A DNA stretch of 64,000 bases. Origin: Lujinxingia sediminis (lineage in GTDB: Bacteria; Myxococcota_A; Bradymonadia; Bradymonadales; Bradymonadaceae). Below, one piece after another: positions 47,373-57,442 of this stretch (position 1 is the stretch's first letter; every line of letters starts with the position of its first letter). The stretch lies in the NCBI RefSeq assembly GCF_004005565.1, contig NZ_SADD01000002.1:62001-126000 (forward strand), read 5' to 3'. A program made the position numbers and the translations under genes. The notes under the pieces were generated by a model. It saw nothing but the letters and a program-made list of their open reading frames with translations. It had not been told where the DNA came from and did no database searches.

Positions 47373-48968
47373 ATGAGCTCCGAGACATCTCAAACATCCA
47401 CGCGCTCCATCGGACGCCGCATGGGCATCGCTGCCTTGATCCTGGCGGTGAGCACCTTCTTGAGCCGCATCCTGGGTTTTCTGCGCGAAGCGGTCATCGT
47501 CTACACCCATGGTGCCAGCGCCACCACCGATGCCTATCAGGCCGCGTTCACCATGCCCGACATGATGAACTACGTGCTGGCCGGGGGCACACTCTCGATC
47601 ACATTTATACCGCTCTTCTCGGCCTATGTCGCCTCCGATGACGAGGAGGGCGCCTGGCGACTCTTCTCCACCATCGCCACCACCATGGGCTCGGTGCTCG
47701 CCATCTTCATCGCGCTGGGCTACGTGCTGGCCCCACAGATCGTTCCCCTGCTCAACCCGGGGTTCAACGATCCGGAACAGCTCGATCTGGCCGTGAGCAT
47801 GACTCGCATCGTGCTGCTCGCCCCGATGGCCTTTTATATCGGGGGGCTGATTCAGGGCTCGCTCTTTGTGCGCGAGATCTTCTGGCCCAGCGCCATCTCC
47901 CCGCTGATCTACAACCTCTGCATCATCGCCGGCGGCGTGCTCCTCGATCCCTGGTTTGGCATCAAGGGCTTTGCCATCGGCGTGGTCATTGGCGCCCTGC
48001 TCGGGCCGTTGGCCGTTCCGATGTGGGCGGCGCGCAATGAGGTGAAGTTCAAGGCCCGTTTTGCCCCCTTCGACCCCGACTTTCGAGCCTTTTTGCTGCT
48101 GACCTTACCGCTGATGGTGGGCGTAAGCCTTGTGACCGTCGATGAGTGGTTCCTCAAGTATTTTGGCTCTTTGCAGGGCGATGGAGCGATCACCTGGCTG
48201 GCCAACGCGCGCAAGCTGATGATGGTGATCTTCGCCATCATCGGTCAGGCCGCCGGCCAGGCCGCGCTCCCCTTCCTCACGCGTCTCTTCCACCAGGGCG
48301 AAGAAGAAGAGATGGGCCAGATGCTCTCCCGCAGCCTTCAGCGGGTGGGCTTTCTGGCGATGGTCGGCGCGGCTGGCTTGATCGTGGCCGCCTATCCGCT
48401 GGTCCACGCAATCTTTCGCCACGGAGAGTTCTCGGCCTCCGATGCTGACACCATGGCCGGGCTGCTGGTGGTCTTTGCCTGTGGTCTGTGGGCCTGGGCG
48501 GTGCAGACCCTTGCGGTACGCGGCTACTACGCACGCAAGAACACCCTCACACCGATGATCCTGGGCTCAATCACAGTGGCCCTGGCGGCGCCTCTCTACG
48601 CGATCTTCGGTGAATCTTTTGGCGTGCGCGGCCTGGCGATGGCCACCACCGCCGGGATGACCCTCAACGCGCTCGTCACCATCGGGTACTACCGCTGGAA
48701 GGTCGGCCATCTTCCCCTGGGGCCGATCGTCCGCGGTACCCTTCGAGGCGCGCTGCACGGGGCGTGGGCAGCGGCGGCCGCCTACGGGGTCTTCCGCCTC
48801 TGGGGCACTCCGGCCGCAGGCCTTCAGCTCGCAGGCCTGGCCGCGCTCCTGGCCACCATGGGCACAGCCTTCTTCGCCGCGCTGGGGTTGAGCGCCTGGC
48901 TCTTCTCCCCGCCGGAGCTCGACGTGATCCTCGATCGCGTCAAACGACGCCTCAAGCGCTCGCCCTAA
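47373..48968 (+). CDS. murJ: Lipid II flippase MurJ
   Basis: 531 residues from MSSETSQTS, with many membrane spans (about 14). The N-terminal signature SRILGFLREAVIVYTHGA and TTDAYQAAFTMPDMM are typical of MurJ. It flips lipid II across the inner membrane for peptidoglycan synthesis. A longer frame upstream is not family-like. It is divergent from thiS and followed by a convergent kinase gene. Confidence 0.93.
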   Translation: MSSETSQTSTRSIGRRMGIAALILAVSTFLSRILGFLREAVIVYTHGASATTDAYQAAFTMPDMMNYVLAGGTLSITFIPLFSAYVASDDEEGAWRLFSTIATTMGSVLAIFIALGYVLAPQIVPLLNPGFNDPEQLDLAVSMTRIVLLAPMAFYIGGLIQGSLFVREIFWPSAISPLIYNLCIIAGGVLLDPWFGIKGFAIGVVIGALLGPLAVPMWAARNEVKFKARFAPFDPDFRAFLLLTLPLMVGVSLVTVDEWFLKYFGSLQGDGAITWLANARKLMMVIFAIIGQAAGQAALPFLTRLFHQGEEEEMGQMLSRSLQRVGFLAMVGAAGLIVAAYPLVHAIFRHGEFSASDADTMAGLLVVFACGLWAWAVQTLAVRGYYARKNTLTPMILGSITVALAAPLYAIFGESFGVRGLAMATTAGMTLNALVTIGYYRWKVGHLPLGPIVRGTLRGALHGAWAAAAAYGVFRLWGTPAAGLQLAGLAALLATMGTAFFAALGLSAWLFSPPELDVILDRVKRRLKRSP

Positions 48969-49028
48969 GTTGCTGATTTCACTTCAGAAAACACCCGAAG
49001 CAACGCTCCGCCGTCGACTGTCTTCGAC

Positions 49029-51494
49029 TTAGTCAACCTTCGGAAGATCGACACGCTCGGTGACTTCAAACACCAGGATCTCCACCTGGTGCAGCAGATA
49101 CACCGTGCGATAGACCTTCTCGTGCTGGTCGGGTGAGAACTTCGCCAGGAGCGCCCGCAGACTATCGCCCGCGCTAAGCTGGTTGAGCACACGTAGCTCG
49201 TGCGCCCGAAGCCGCAACCGATCCACGCTGAAAGGCGCCGGCTCGTTGAGGTAGATGCTCACGAAATTACGGCTGCGGTAGAGCTCTTTGATGCGCGCCA
49301 GCGGCACCTGCTCGCGGCACCCCTCCACGATCATCTCGTAGGTATCCAGACCCAGCGAGTACCCCTGGGTATCGGGCTCCTGGTTCTCGTAATAGCCGTA
49401 GTAGCCCTCGGGCCAGGTGAAGATCTCCAGAAGTTTCTCGCGCATCTGGCTGGAAAGATGGGTGAAGATCGCGTGCGCCGGGATGGCGCCGATGGCCACC
49501 AGCGCGTCCCCCAGACGGCCGCCCCATTCATTGAGACGCGCCAGGCCCTCCTGAAGCTGCGCCTCGGTGATGAGGTCGCGGGTGCGCAAAAAATGCCCGA
49601 GCAACTCTTCGCGGCGGTTGGAGTCCACATAAATGGGCTCCCCGCAACGAATGAAAATCGACTTCTCGACCTGCCCGTTGGTCACAAAGAGACGCCCGGT
49701 CTCGCCGGCGCGGTGCAACCTTCCCAGAATCCGTGCGACAGACACCTCCGCCAGCTCACCCTCATAGCTGGCGTAGAGGTTCTTGAGCTCCTGAAAGGTC
49801 GAGCCAAGCGCCCGCTCGGTCACCACCAGCCCCATCGAGGGGGGAGACTGAGAGACCGGCGAGGACTGCCCGCCCAGCTCACTTTCCGAGGGGGGCGGAG
49901 GGCTTAAATCGGCCACATCAGTGCTGCCGGCGGCCAACGAGTTACGATCGTCGACCATCACATCGGTATCACCGACGGCGGCGCTCTCTTCTTCCATGGC
50001 GCCGACCGCACGGCGAACATCGCGCATTACGTCGGTATCAGCGCCGCGGCTGGCTGAATCAAGGGTGGCTTCCACCGCTACCGGGCGTGCCCGTCGGGCG
50101 GTGGCACGGCCAGAGGAAACCTCGATCTCGCTGACTTCATCGAGTTTAACCCAGGGGCCATCGCCCACCGCGACACGATCGTCGGCGCGTGGACGACGTA
50201 CCCGGAGAAGATCGACCAGCGTATGCGGCCCCATCGGTCCAAACACAAGCCCGCTGCCGTCGCGGTAGCGGTAGCGCCGCTCCTCGCCCTCATCCTCCGT
50301 CGGCGCCTCGGGTTCCTGACTCCGCGCGACCTGCCCGGCGAGCTCGCCGGCGGGCATCCGCCCGGTATTCTTCGGGTCGCGCACCGCGGCGGTTTCTCCC
50401 ATCGCCATCAGCTCGGCGCTGTTGGCCTTCTGCTCCGGGGTAAACTCCACCTCGGAGGCTGCCGCAGCCGGCGTCACTCGGGGCGCGCTATCTTCGAAAA
50501 GTCGATGAGCGGCAAGCCCACCCGGCTCGCTGCGACGCTGGCTCTTCTCCTCCTCGATCTCCCGGGCGAAGAGCCGACGCATCAGATTGGAGAGATCGTT
50601 GCCGCTGACTTTGATGCCGTGCTGAAAACAAAAGTCCATCAGCGCCTGATAGAACTCTCCGGCGCTCTGGTAGCGATCTTCGCGGTGACGCGCCAGACCG
50701 GTGCGAATGATCTGCACCAGGTCCGAGGGCAGCGGCCCCATCTTCCCCAGGCTCGCCTCCACATCGGCGTCACGCACCTTGAGCATCACGTCGAGGTCGG
50801 AGCTGCCCACGAAGAGGCGGTTCATGCTCAACGCCTCCACAAACACGATGCACGCCGAGAAGATGTCGCTGCGCGAGTCGATCTCCTCGCCCATCACCTG
50901 CTCCGGGCTCATGTAGCCAACTTTACCCTTGAGCGTGCCACTCTCGGTGAGGTTGCGCTGGATGGCGGCCTTGGCCACTCCGAAGTCGCCCACCTTCACA
51001 TCCCCGGCGTAGCTGATCAGGATGTTCGAGGGGCTGACATCGCGGTGAATGATGTTGAGATCGTCGCCGTAGGGATCTTTGGCGCGGTGGGCAAAATCTA
51101 GCCCCTTGAGCATCTCCATGGCGATGAAGAGCACAAGATTGAGCGGGATCTTGATGTTGAGTTCGGCGCAACGCGCCAGCACATCGAGCAGATCCTTGCC
51201 ATGCACAAACTCCATGGCGATGTAGTACTGGTGATCCATCTCCCCCAGATCAAAAACCTGCACCACATTGGCGTGGTAGAGGCTCACCGCGATCTTGGCC
51301 TCGTTGATGAACATCTCGACGAACTCGGTGTCATCGACCAGGCTGGGCAAGATCAGCTTGATGGCGAACTCTTTCTCAAAGCCCGCCGCCCCGAAGGTTT
51401 TGGCACGATAAATCTCTGCCATCCCCCCCGCGCCGATCTTTTGCAGGAGGGCGTAGCGCCCGAACTTTGTCCACTCGCGGTTGCTCTCAGCCAC
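49029..51494 (-). CDS. Ser/Thr kinase with GYF-like and PATAN/DUF4388-like domains
   Basis: 821 residues from a GTG. Kinase domain at about residues 10-280 with IGAGGMAEIYRAKT, IIHRDVSPSNIL and DFGVAK, so likely active. A long Glu/Ser/Ala-rich linker follows. Near residues 395-440 is a GYF_2-like segment (YRDGSGLVFGPMGPHTL ... GPWVKL). The C-terminal third (from about 560) resembles DUF4388/PATAN: VSVARILGRLHRAGETGRL, FIRCGEPIYVDSNRREELLG. Such tails occur in gliding and predation regulators. No membrane span, so cytosolic. It converges on murJ. Confidence 0.87.
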   Translation of the reverse strand: MAESNREWTKFGRYALLQKIGAGGMAEIYRAKTFGAAGFEKEFAIKLILPSLVDDTEFVEMFINEAKIAVSLYHANVVQVFDLGEMDHQYYIAMEFVHGKDLLDVLARCAELNIKIPLNLVLFIAMEMLKGLDFAHRAKDPYGDDLNIIHRDVSPSNILISYAGDVKVGDFGVAKAAIQRNLTESGTLKGKVGYMSPEQVMGEEIDSRSDIFSACIVFVEALSMNRLFVGSSDLDVMLKVRDADVEASLGKMGPLPSDLVQIIRTGLARHREDRYQSAGEFYQALMDFCFQHGIKVSGNDLSNLMRRLFAREIEEEKSQRRSEPGGLAAHRLFEDSAPRVTPAAAASEVEFTPEQKANSAELMAMGETAAVRDPKNTGRMPAGELAGQVARSQEPEAPTEDEGEERRYRYRDGSGLVFGPMGPHTLVDLLRVRRPRADDRVAVGDGPWVKLDEVSEIEVSSGRATARRARPVAVEATLDSASRGADTDVMRDVRRAVGAMEEESAAVGDTDVMVDDRNSLAAGSTDVADLSPPPPSESELGGQSSPVSQSPPSMGLVVTERALGSTFQELKNLYASYEGELAEVSVARILGRLHRAGETGRLFVTNGQVEKSIFIRCGEPIYVDSNRREELLGHFLRTRDLITEAQLQEGLARLNEWGGRLGDALVAIGAIPAHAIFTHLSSQMREKLLEIFTWPEGYYGYYENQEPDTQGYSLGLDTYEMIVEGCREQVPLARIKELYRSRNFVSIYLNEPAPFSVDRLRLRAHELRVLNQLSAGDSLRALLAKFSPDQHEKVYRTVYLLHQVEILVFEVTERVDLPKVD

Positions 51495-51899
51495 AGATGA
51501 TGCCTACGCGCTCAAGATCGAATCGCTCACCGGCCGAGCCGGCGGGGTACAGACACGCCTGATTGTCGATGGCCTGACCCCGAAATTTGGCAGGATGGGT
51601 CGTCGCCTCGGTCCGCTGATTCACTGACATCTCTTCGGGGGAAGCGTTTCACCTGGCCGGCGGCGGCCTGGCGCGCGCTCAAAACCGGTACCGGATGTAT
51701 GGATCGCGTCGTTCTGACCTCCGAAGCGTAACACAGACTTTCGGGCGCAAGCCAGCCGGGTTTGCGCCTGCGAAAAGCCGGGAGCTGCGCCTCGAATTTC
51801 GCGCATACGGCGGTTGCACCAATCGCCTCAGCGCGCATAAAAGAAAGCCCCGCTCAGCCTGAGCGCCCCCGCCGCACTGCCCGCATGAGGAGCCGGAGC
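51495..51899. other. Divergent intergenic interval
   Basis: 405 bases between the kinase and TetR genes with no gene I can support. A short perfect inverted repeat CGCTCAG-C-CTGAGCG lies at 51851-51865 just ahead of the TetR gene and could be an operator; this is speculative. Confidence 0.4.
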
Positions 51900-52493
51900 G
51901 TGACCAAACACAAAAGCCCCGACGAACGCGCCGACCAGATCCTGGCGGCCGCCCGCGCCTGCTTTCTGGAGCGGGGCTACTTCGCCACCAAAATGGACGA
52001 TATCGCCCGCGCCGCAAAGCTCTCCAAAGGGGGGGTTTACTTTCACTTTCCCTCCAAGCGCGAGATCTTCCGGGCGCTGGTGCAGGCGGAGTTTGACCGC
52101 GCCACCGCGTTTATGGACCAGGTTGTCGATGAGGAGGGCGATCTTCTGGCGCAGCTCCTGCGCCTGGGCGACCACTTCGTCGAAGCCTTTGCGGCCGACG
52201 CTACGATGCCACGCTTTATGCTCATAGCCGCGGAGATGTCGCTGCGCGATGAGCCGATCCGCCAGATGTTGCTGGAGTTGCAGGAGGCTTATATCGAGCG
52301 CCTCACCGCGATTCTGGAACGCGCCATCGCCGACGGGCACCTGCGTCAGATCGACGCGCGGGCCACAGCCATCGCGCTTAAGTCGCTGGTCGATGGCGTC
52401 CAGGCCGCCTACGCGGTCGGCTACGAGCCCAACCGCGATCGCCTGGTCGAGGCGACGTTTGCGTTGATCGGCAACGGGCTTGCCCCGCGCTAA
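51900..52493 (+). CDS. TetR-family transcriptional regulator
   Basis: 197 residues from a GTG with AGGAG seven bases upstream; an ATG 15 bases before lacks a ribosome site. The N-terminal helix-turn-helix (about residues 12-55) reads DQILAAARACFLERGYFAT then KMDDIARAAKLSKGGVYFHF. The C-terminal domain is helical with a ligand-binding role. It may regulate itself through the inverted repeat upstream; the effector is unknown. Confidence 0.9.
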   Translation: MTKHKSPDERADQILAAARACFLERGYFATKMDDIARAAKLSKGGVYFHFPSKREIFRALVQAEFDRATAFMDQVVDEEGDLLAQLLRLGDHFVEAFAADATMPRFMLIAAEMSLRDEPIRQMLLELQEAYIERLTAILERAIADGHLRQIDARATAIALKSLVDGVQAAYAVGYEPNRDRLVEATFALIGNGLAPR

Positions 52494-52535
52494 AACGCGC
52501 GTCGAAACGCCCCGGGGCAGCCCTGCAAGCCTGCT

Positions 52536-52739
52536 TTATTCGGCCGGAGCCGCTTCGCCTTCGGCCGGAGCTGCTTCGCCTTCAGCCGGAGCCGCTTCGC
52601 CTTCGACCGCAGCGCCTTCTTCACCCACGCCGCTGGGCTCGTAATGCGTGCAGCCAACCCCCACGCGGTTGCCCAGGAAGGCCACCAGCACCACCGCCAA
52701 AAAGCCGAAGATCAATCCCGTCGTAATTTCTTTCGCCAT
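52536..52739 (-). CDS. Small membrane protein with C-terminal AAPAEGE repeats
   Basis: 67 residues: MAKEITTG, one membrane span (about residues 8-24, LIFGFLAVVLVAFLGN), a Cys (GVGCTHYEP), then three perfect repeats of EGEAAPA. The tail is encoded by three near-identical 21-base units. Function unknown. The clear ATG, the span and the in-frame repeats support a real gene, but no homologue is recognised. Confidence 0.68.
   Translation of the reverse strand: MAKEITTGLIFGFLAVVLVAFLGNRVGVGCTHYEPSGVGEEGAAVEGEAAPAEGEAAPAEGEAAPAE
52541..52603 (-). repeat. Three 21-base tandem repeats inside the small membrane protein gene
   Basis: Units at 52541-52561, 52562-52582 and 52583-52603 differ at one or two bases. 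Length is a multiple of three, so copy number can change without breaking the frame. Confidence 0.85.
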
Positions 52740-53079
52740 AACGAAGGCTTACCTGAGTCTGTGGACGCTGCCCGCTCCGGGGCAAATGTGAGTGTGCGGG
52801 GCTTACCCGACATCCGCGTCGCTTTAGTCATCATCGGCCCCCTATCACACACGCTCAACGAGGGCCGCACAGCGTGGCGAATGGTCTAATATAACGCCGC
52901 CACGCTGGCAATCCCCATTCCGCGCCTGAGACCATGCGCCGCACCCCGGCGAGTTTGCCGCGTGTGTGGCGCTGTGCTACATCTGCAGGGTCTATGTCAT
53001 GTGTGCCTTGCCGCTTTATTCCGGCCCGCGCTCCGGACGCTCGCGGTGAGCCCCGATTGAGCATTTCTCTGGATACGTC
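52740..53079. other. Divergent intergenic interval
   Basis: 340 bases with no gene I can support. It carries the 5' regions of the small membrane protein and the large Cys-rich lipoprotein. No good promoter pair stands out. Confidence 0.4.
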
Positions 53080-56000
53080 ATGGAAAGTCTTCCGATGCGA
53101 TCTCTCGCCCGCCACATCATCGTCGCCACCCTGTTCGCGTTGTGGGCGCTTGTGCTCAGCGGCTGCGGCCGGACCGTGCTGATGGATCGCTGTGAGACGG
53201 ACAGCGAGTGCCCCACCGGCTCCCAGTGTCTGGGCGCGGTCTGCTCCGAGCCTCTGCGCTGCCAGAGCGAGACGGACTGCCCCGCACAGGCGATCTGTCG
53301 TGGCGGCTTCTGCGCCCCTGCTCCCGAATGCACCGAAGACGCCCAGTGCGCCGAAGATCAGATCTGTCAGGAGGGAAGCTGCGTCGACGACGGTCCGCTC
53401 TGTGAGAGCGCCGACGATTGCCAGCCTGGCGAGCGCTGCGTCGACGGGGACTGCCTGCCGCAATGTGAAGAAAACAGCGATTGTGAGAACGGCGAGCTCT
53501 GCGTCGATGGTTTCTGCTCGGAAACCTGCGAATGCGCCGAAGATTCTGATTGTCCCGAATCCCTCACCTGCGATGACGACGCCTGCCAGTGTATCGAAGA
53601 ACCCGGCTGCCAGAGCGACGATGAGTGCGAAAGTGGCGAGGTCTGCCAGGATGGAAGCTGCGTCATTCCTCAGCCCGAATGCATCATCGATGCGCAGTGC
53701 GGCCCCGGTGAGCAATGCGACGACAACCGCTGCGTCCCCGCACCTGAATGCAACCTCGACCAGGACTGCCCCGGAAACGCCATCTGCCTCGACGGCACCT
53801 GCCAGGTATTGCCGCCGGAGTGCCGGTTTGACGACGACTGCGGCCCCAACGCCATCTGCCTCGACCAGATGTGCATGCCCATCGATGGCGAATGCCGAGT
53901 CAACGCCGACTGCCCGACCAACTTCAACTGCATCGATCAGTTCTGCGTCTTCGTCGGCGAATGCCTGCGCGATGACGAGTGTGCCTTCGGCCAGATCTGC
54001 CAGGACGCCACCTGCGTGGCACCCCAGTGCCAGGACGATGCCCAGTGCGGCCCGGGCGGCCAGTGCGTCGAGGGCTCCTGCATATTCATCCCCTGTCAGG
54101 GCGACGATCAGTGCCCCGATAACCAATCCTGCCAGGAGGGCATCTGCCAGCCGGTCGAGCTGGAGTGTCGCACCAACGCCGACTGCGGCGCCGGCGAAGT
54201 CTGCGCCGACAACGTCTGCCTGCCGCGCCCGCCGGAGTGCTTTGACGACTTTGACTGCGGACTGGGCCAGAGCTGCATCGACGGCCAGTGCTTCGGCGGC
54301 CCGCAGTGCCAGAGCGACCAGGACTGCCTGCCCACCGAGATCTGCCGCGCCGGCCAGTGTGTGACCACCCAGGGTTGCCAGATCGACAGTGACTGTGGCC
54401 AGGCCGAGATCTGCCTCAGCGGCGACTGCTACTTCGTGGGAGACTGCCGCGCCGATACCGACTGCCGCCGCGATGAGCAGTGCATCGACTTCCGCTGTGA
54501 GTTTACCGATCCCTGCCAGGCGATCTCGTGTGAGCCGGGCACCGCGTGCGAGCGTGGCGACTGCGTCCCGGTCGACGGCTGCATCGTCGATACCGACTGC
54601 CCCGCCGGCGAAGCCTGCATCAATGGCTCCTGCACCAACCCCAACGAGTGCAGCACCGACGCGGACTGCCGCGCCGATGAGTTCTGCCAGAGCGGCCAGT
54701 GCCTGCCCCAGGGCGAGTGCCAGGTCGACGGCGACTGCCGCGAGGGCGAGGTCTGCGAAAACAACTTCTGCACCACCCCGGATCAATGCCGCCGCGATGC
54801 GGATTGCCCCCCGGGACAAGAATGTGAATCGCTGACCCGCCAGTGCCAGCCCGCTGTCGAGTGCTCCAGCGCCAACGACTGCCCTGACGGGTTCACCTGC
54901 CTCGACGATCGCTGCGTAGACCTGCGCGAGTGCACCGTCGACCGCGACTGCCCCGCCGGCACCATCTGCAACGGCTTTTTCTGCCAGCCTCGCCCTGAAT
55001 GCAGCGCCGACAACGACTGTGAGACTGGCGAGCGCTGTGACCTGGGCAACTGTGTGGCCACCCGCTGCCAGGGCAATGAGCAATGCCCGCCCTCCTGGCA
55101 ATGTCTGGCTCAGCGCTGCGTCCCGCCCCTGGCCTGCACCGGCGACCAGGACTGCCCGCTGCCTAACCTTCAGTGCATCAACAATGTGTGTGTTGATCCG
55201 GGAGGCTGCCAGTCCGACGCCGAATGCTTCCCCGGCACCAGTTGTGTGGCCGGCATCTGCCTGCCCCTGCCCCCGCCGGAATGCAGCGCTGACAGCGACT
55301 GCCGCAACGATCAGATCTGCGAGTTCGGCATCTGCGCGCCGCGCCCCGAATGCACCAGCGATCGCGACTGCTCAGCCACCGAGCGCTGCCTGAACTACCA
55401 ATGCCAGCGAGTGCGCGAGTGTATGCGCGACGATCAGTGCCCCGAAGGTTCGCAATGCATCGATGAGAGCTGTGTGGCTGTCGAATGCAACGCCGACGGC
55501 GACTGCGGCCCCGGTCAGCTCTGTGGCGCCGACGGCCAGTGCGTGCCCAACCCGCCGCAATGCAGCCTGGACGCCGATTGCCCCGACGGTTTTGAGTGCC
55601 GCGGCGGCAACTGCCGACCGATCGTCTCGGAGTGCTCCACCGACAACCAATGCGGCCCCAATCAGACCTGCCAGCAGGGCGTATGTGTCGACCCGGTGCC
55701 CGAATGCGTCGAAGACAGCGACTGTGCAAACGGCCGCGAATGCGTGCGCGGCTCCTGCCAGACCGCCCCGCCCTGCCGCCGAGACAGCGAATGCGCCGCC
55801 GATCAGATCTGCGACGCATTTAGCGGCCGCTGCATCGCCGAGACCACCTGCACCTCCAGCAACACGTGCCCCCAGGGTCAGACCTGCATCGGAGACACCT
55901 GCCGTCTGGTGCGCAGTTGCCAGGTCACCGCTGACTGCGCCGCCGGCACCGAATGCATCGAAGGCCTGTGCCGCGTGGCCACGACCTGCTCGATCGATGC

Positions 56001-56484
56001 CGACTGCTCCGGCGCCGAGCGCTGCGACGCCGGTTACTGCCAGCCCTTCGCCTGCCAGAGCGACAACGATTGCTCCAGCGGCTCGCTCTGTGTTGCCAAC
56101 CGCTGCACCTCCGAGCCCTTCTGCGAATCCAACGCGGACTGCCCCGCCCCCACAACGTGCATCAACTTCGTCTGCCAGAACCCCGGCGGCTGCTCCGATG
56201 ACAGCCAATGCCCCCTGGGTCAGGTCTGCTACGCCGGCGCCTGCTTCAGCTTCCCGCCCTCCGAATGCAACCGCGATACCGACTGCGCCCAGGGCAACGA
56301 GTGCAACTTCGGCGTCTGCGAAGACACCTCCCCGCCTCAGGCCTGCCGCATTAACTCCGAGTGCCCACCCGGCGAGCTCTGCATCGGTGCGGTCTGCATG
56401 GGCGGCACCGAATGCAACTCCAACCAGGACTGCGCCTTCCCCGAGGTCTGCCAGAACAACCAATGCGAGCTCGCCGCTCCCTGA
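53080..56484 (+). CDS. Giant Cys-rich lipoprotein of about 47 four-cysteine modules
   Basis: 1,134 residues from the first ATG; a second ATG at 53095 has GGAAAG upstream and is an equally good start. The signal peptide ends LWALVLSGC, a lipobox. From there to the end I count about 47 modules of 22-25 residues, each C-x3-D-x-D/Q/E-C-x5-C-x3-x-C, for example CNLDQDCPGNAICLDGTC. Cysteine makes up roughly one residue in six. Each module probably forms two disulfides. Modules vary in sequence while keeping the cysteine frame. It is likely a long outer-surface fibre or binding scaffold; this is inference. Confidence 0.87.
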   Translation: MESLPMRSLARHIIVATLFALWALVLSGCGRTVLMDRCETDSECPTGSQCLGAVCSEPLRCQSETDCPAQAICRGGFCAPAPECTEDAQCAEDQICQEGSCVDDGPLCESADDCQPGERCVDGDCLPQCEENSDCENGELCVDGFCSETCECAEDSDCPESLTCDDDACQCIEEPGCQSDDECESGEVCQDGSCVIPQPECIIDAQCGPGEQCDDNRCVPAPECNLDQDCPGNAICLDGTCQVLPPECRFDDDCGPNAICLDQMCMPIDGECRVNADCPTNFNCIDQFCVFVGECLRDDECAFGQICQDATCVAPQCQDDAQCGPGGQCVEGSCIFIPCQGDDQCPDNQSCQEGICQPVELECRTNADCGAGEVCADNVCLPRPPECFDDFDCGLGQSCIDGQCFGGPQCQSDQDCLPTEICRAGQCVTTQGCQIDSDCGQAEICLSGDCYFVGDCRADTDCRRDEQCIDFRCEFTDPCQAISCEPGTACERGDCVPVDGCIVDTDCPAGEACINGSCTNPNECSTDADCRADEFCQSGQCLPQGECQVDGDCREGEVCENNFCTTPDQCRRDADCPPGQECESLTRQCQPAVECSSANDCPDGFTCLDDRCVDLRECTVDRDCPAGTICNGFFCQPRPECSADNDCETGERCDLGNCVATRCQGNEQCPPSWQCLAQRCVPPLACTGDQDCPLPNLQCINNVCVDPGGCQSDAECFPGTSCVAGICLPLPPPECSADSDCRNDQICEFGICAPRPECTSDRDCSATERCLNYQCQRVRECMRDDQCPEGSQCIDESCVAVECNADGDCGPGQLCGADGQCVPNPPQCSLDADCPDGFECRGGNCRPIVSECSTDNQCGPNQTCQQGVCVDPVPECVEDSDCANGRECVRGSCQTAPPCRRDSECAADQICDAFSGRCIAETTCTSSNTCPQGQTCIGDTCRLVRSCQVTADCAAGTECIEGLCRVATTCSIDADCSGAERCDAGYCQPFACQSDNDCSSGSLCVANRCTSEPFCESNADCPAPTTCINFVCQNPGGCSDDSQCPLGQVCYAGACFSFPPSECNRDTDCAQGNECNFGVCEDTSPPQACRINSECPPGELCIGAVCMGGTECNSNQDCAFPEVCQNNQCELAAP

Positions 56485-56704
56485 GCGCGCCGTTCTGGCA
56501 AACGAGCTTCAACCGGCCATGACCATTGCGCCCGAGCCGCCCCCTGTACTATGGGGGCTGGCTCCGGCCGCCTCTTCGTCAAGGTAGGCCCCCCGCCACG
56601 AGCCAAACCCCGGGGCCGGGAAGATCGCCCGCGCCCTGCGCCTTCTTCATCCGCCTGAGCGCCTCAGGTCCCCGCCCCTCGCCCGACCCTCCCCAGGTTT
56701 TCTC

Positions 56705-57406
56705 ATGTCTCTGACCACGCCCGCCCAACGCGCCGCTGATATCGCCCAGGAGCGCGGCACCCCCGAACGTGAAGAGCGCAGCTGGCTGCGCCTCACCGAG
56801 ATCTTTTTCAGCATCCAGGGTGAGTCCAGCTTCGCCGGCATGCCCTGCACCTTCGTGCGCCTCTCGCGCTGTAACCTGCGCTGCACCTGGTGCGACACCA
56901 CCTACTCCTTCAACGGTGGCGACCGCACCGAGATCGACGACATCATCGATCGCCTCGATGCGATCGGCTGCAAGATCGTCGAGATCACCGGCGGCGAGCC
57001 CCTGCTCCAGCGCCCGGTGCATACCCTGATGAGCCGCCTCTGCGACCTGGGCTACACCGTGCTCATCGAGACTTCCGGCTCCCTCGACATCGCCCCCATC
57101 GATGAGCGCGTGCACATCATCATGGATCTCAAAGCCCCGGGCAGCGGTGAAGTCGACAAGAACCTCTTCAGCAACATCGCGCACCTCAAGCCCACCGATG
57201 AGGTGAAGTTCGTGCTCCTCAACCGCGAGGACTTCGACTGGGCCATCGCCACCATCGAGGAGCATCATCTGCTGGAGCACGCCCAGATCATCTTCTCCCC
57301 CGTCCATGGCGAGCTCTCCGGACACGAGCTGGCCAACTGGATCCTGGAGAGCGGCAAGACGATCCGCCTGGGACTGCAGATCCACAAGTTCCTCGACGTC
57401 GAATAG
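56705..57406 (+). CDS. queE: 7-carboxy-7-deazaguanine synthase
   Basis: 233 residues. The radical-SAM cluster motif is CNLRCTWC (CxxxCxxC form), within FVRLSRCNLRCTWCDTTYSF, then EITGGEPLLQ binds SAM. QueE turns 6-carboxytetrahydropterin into 7-carboxy-7-deazaguanine on the way to queuosine. The N-terminal EIFFSIQGESSFAGMP is characteristic. The other queuosine genes are not in the window. A terminator follows. Confidence 0.95.
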   Translation: MSLTTPAQRAADIAQERGTPEREERSWLRLTEIFFSIQGESSFAGMPCTFVRLSRCNLRCTWCDTTYSFNGGDRTEIDDIIDRLDAIGCKIVEITGGEPLLQRPVHTLMSRLCDLGYTVLIETSGSLDIAPIDERVHIIMDLKAPGSGEVDKNLFSNIAHLKPTDEVKFVLLNREDFDWAIATIEEHHLLEHAQIIFSPVHGELSGHELANWILESGKTIRLGLQIHKFLDVE

Positions 57407-57442
57407 ATCGCCGAGCGCGCCCCCGCGCCCCGGACAGATATA

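Noticed and set aside
52855-56463. Ala-rich minus-strand frames opposite the giant Cys-rich gene (748 and 363 codons)
   Set aside because: The Ala/Gly/Val pattern follows from reading the Cys/Asp-rich repeats backwards; the plus strand has the lipobox and periodic cysteines.
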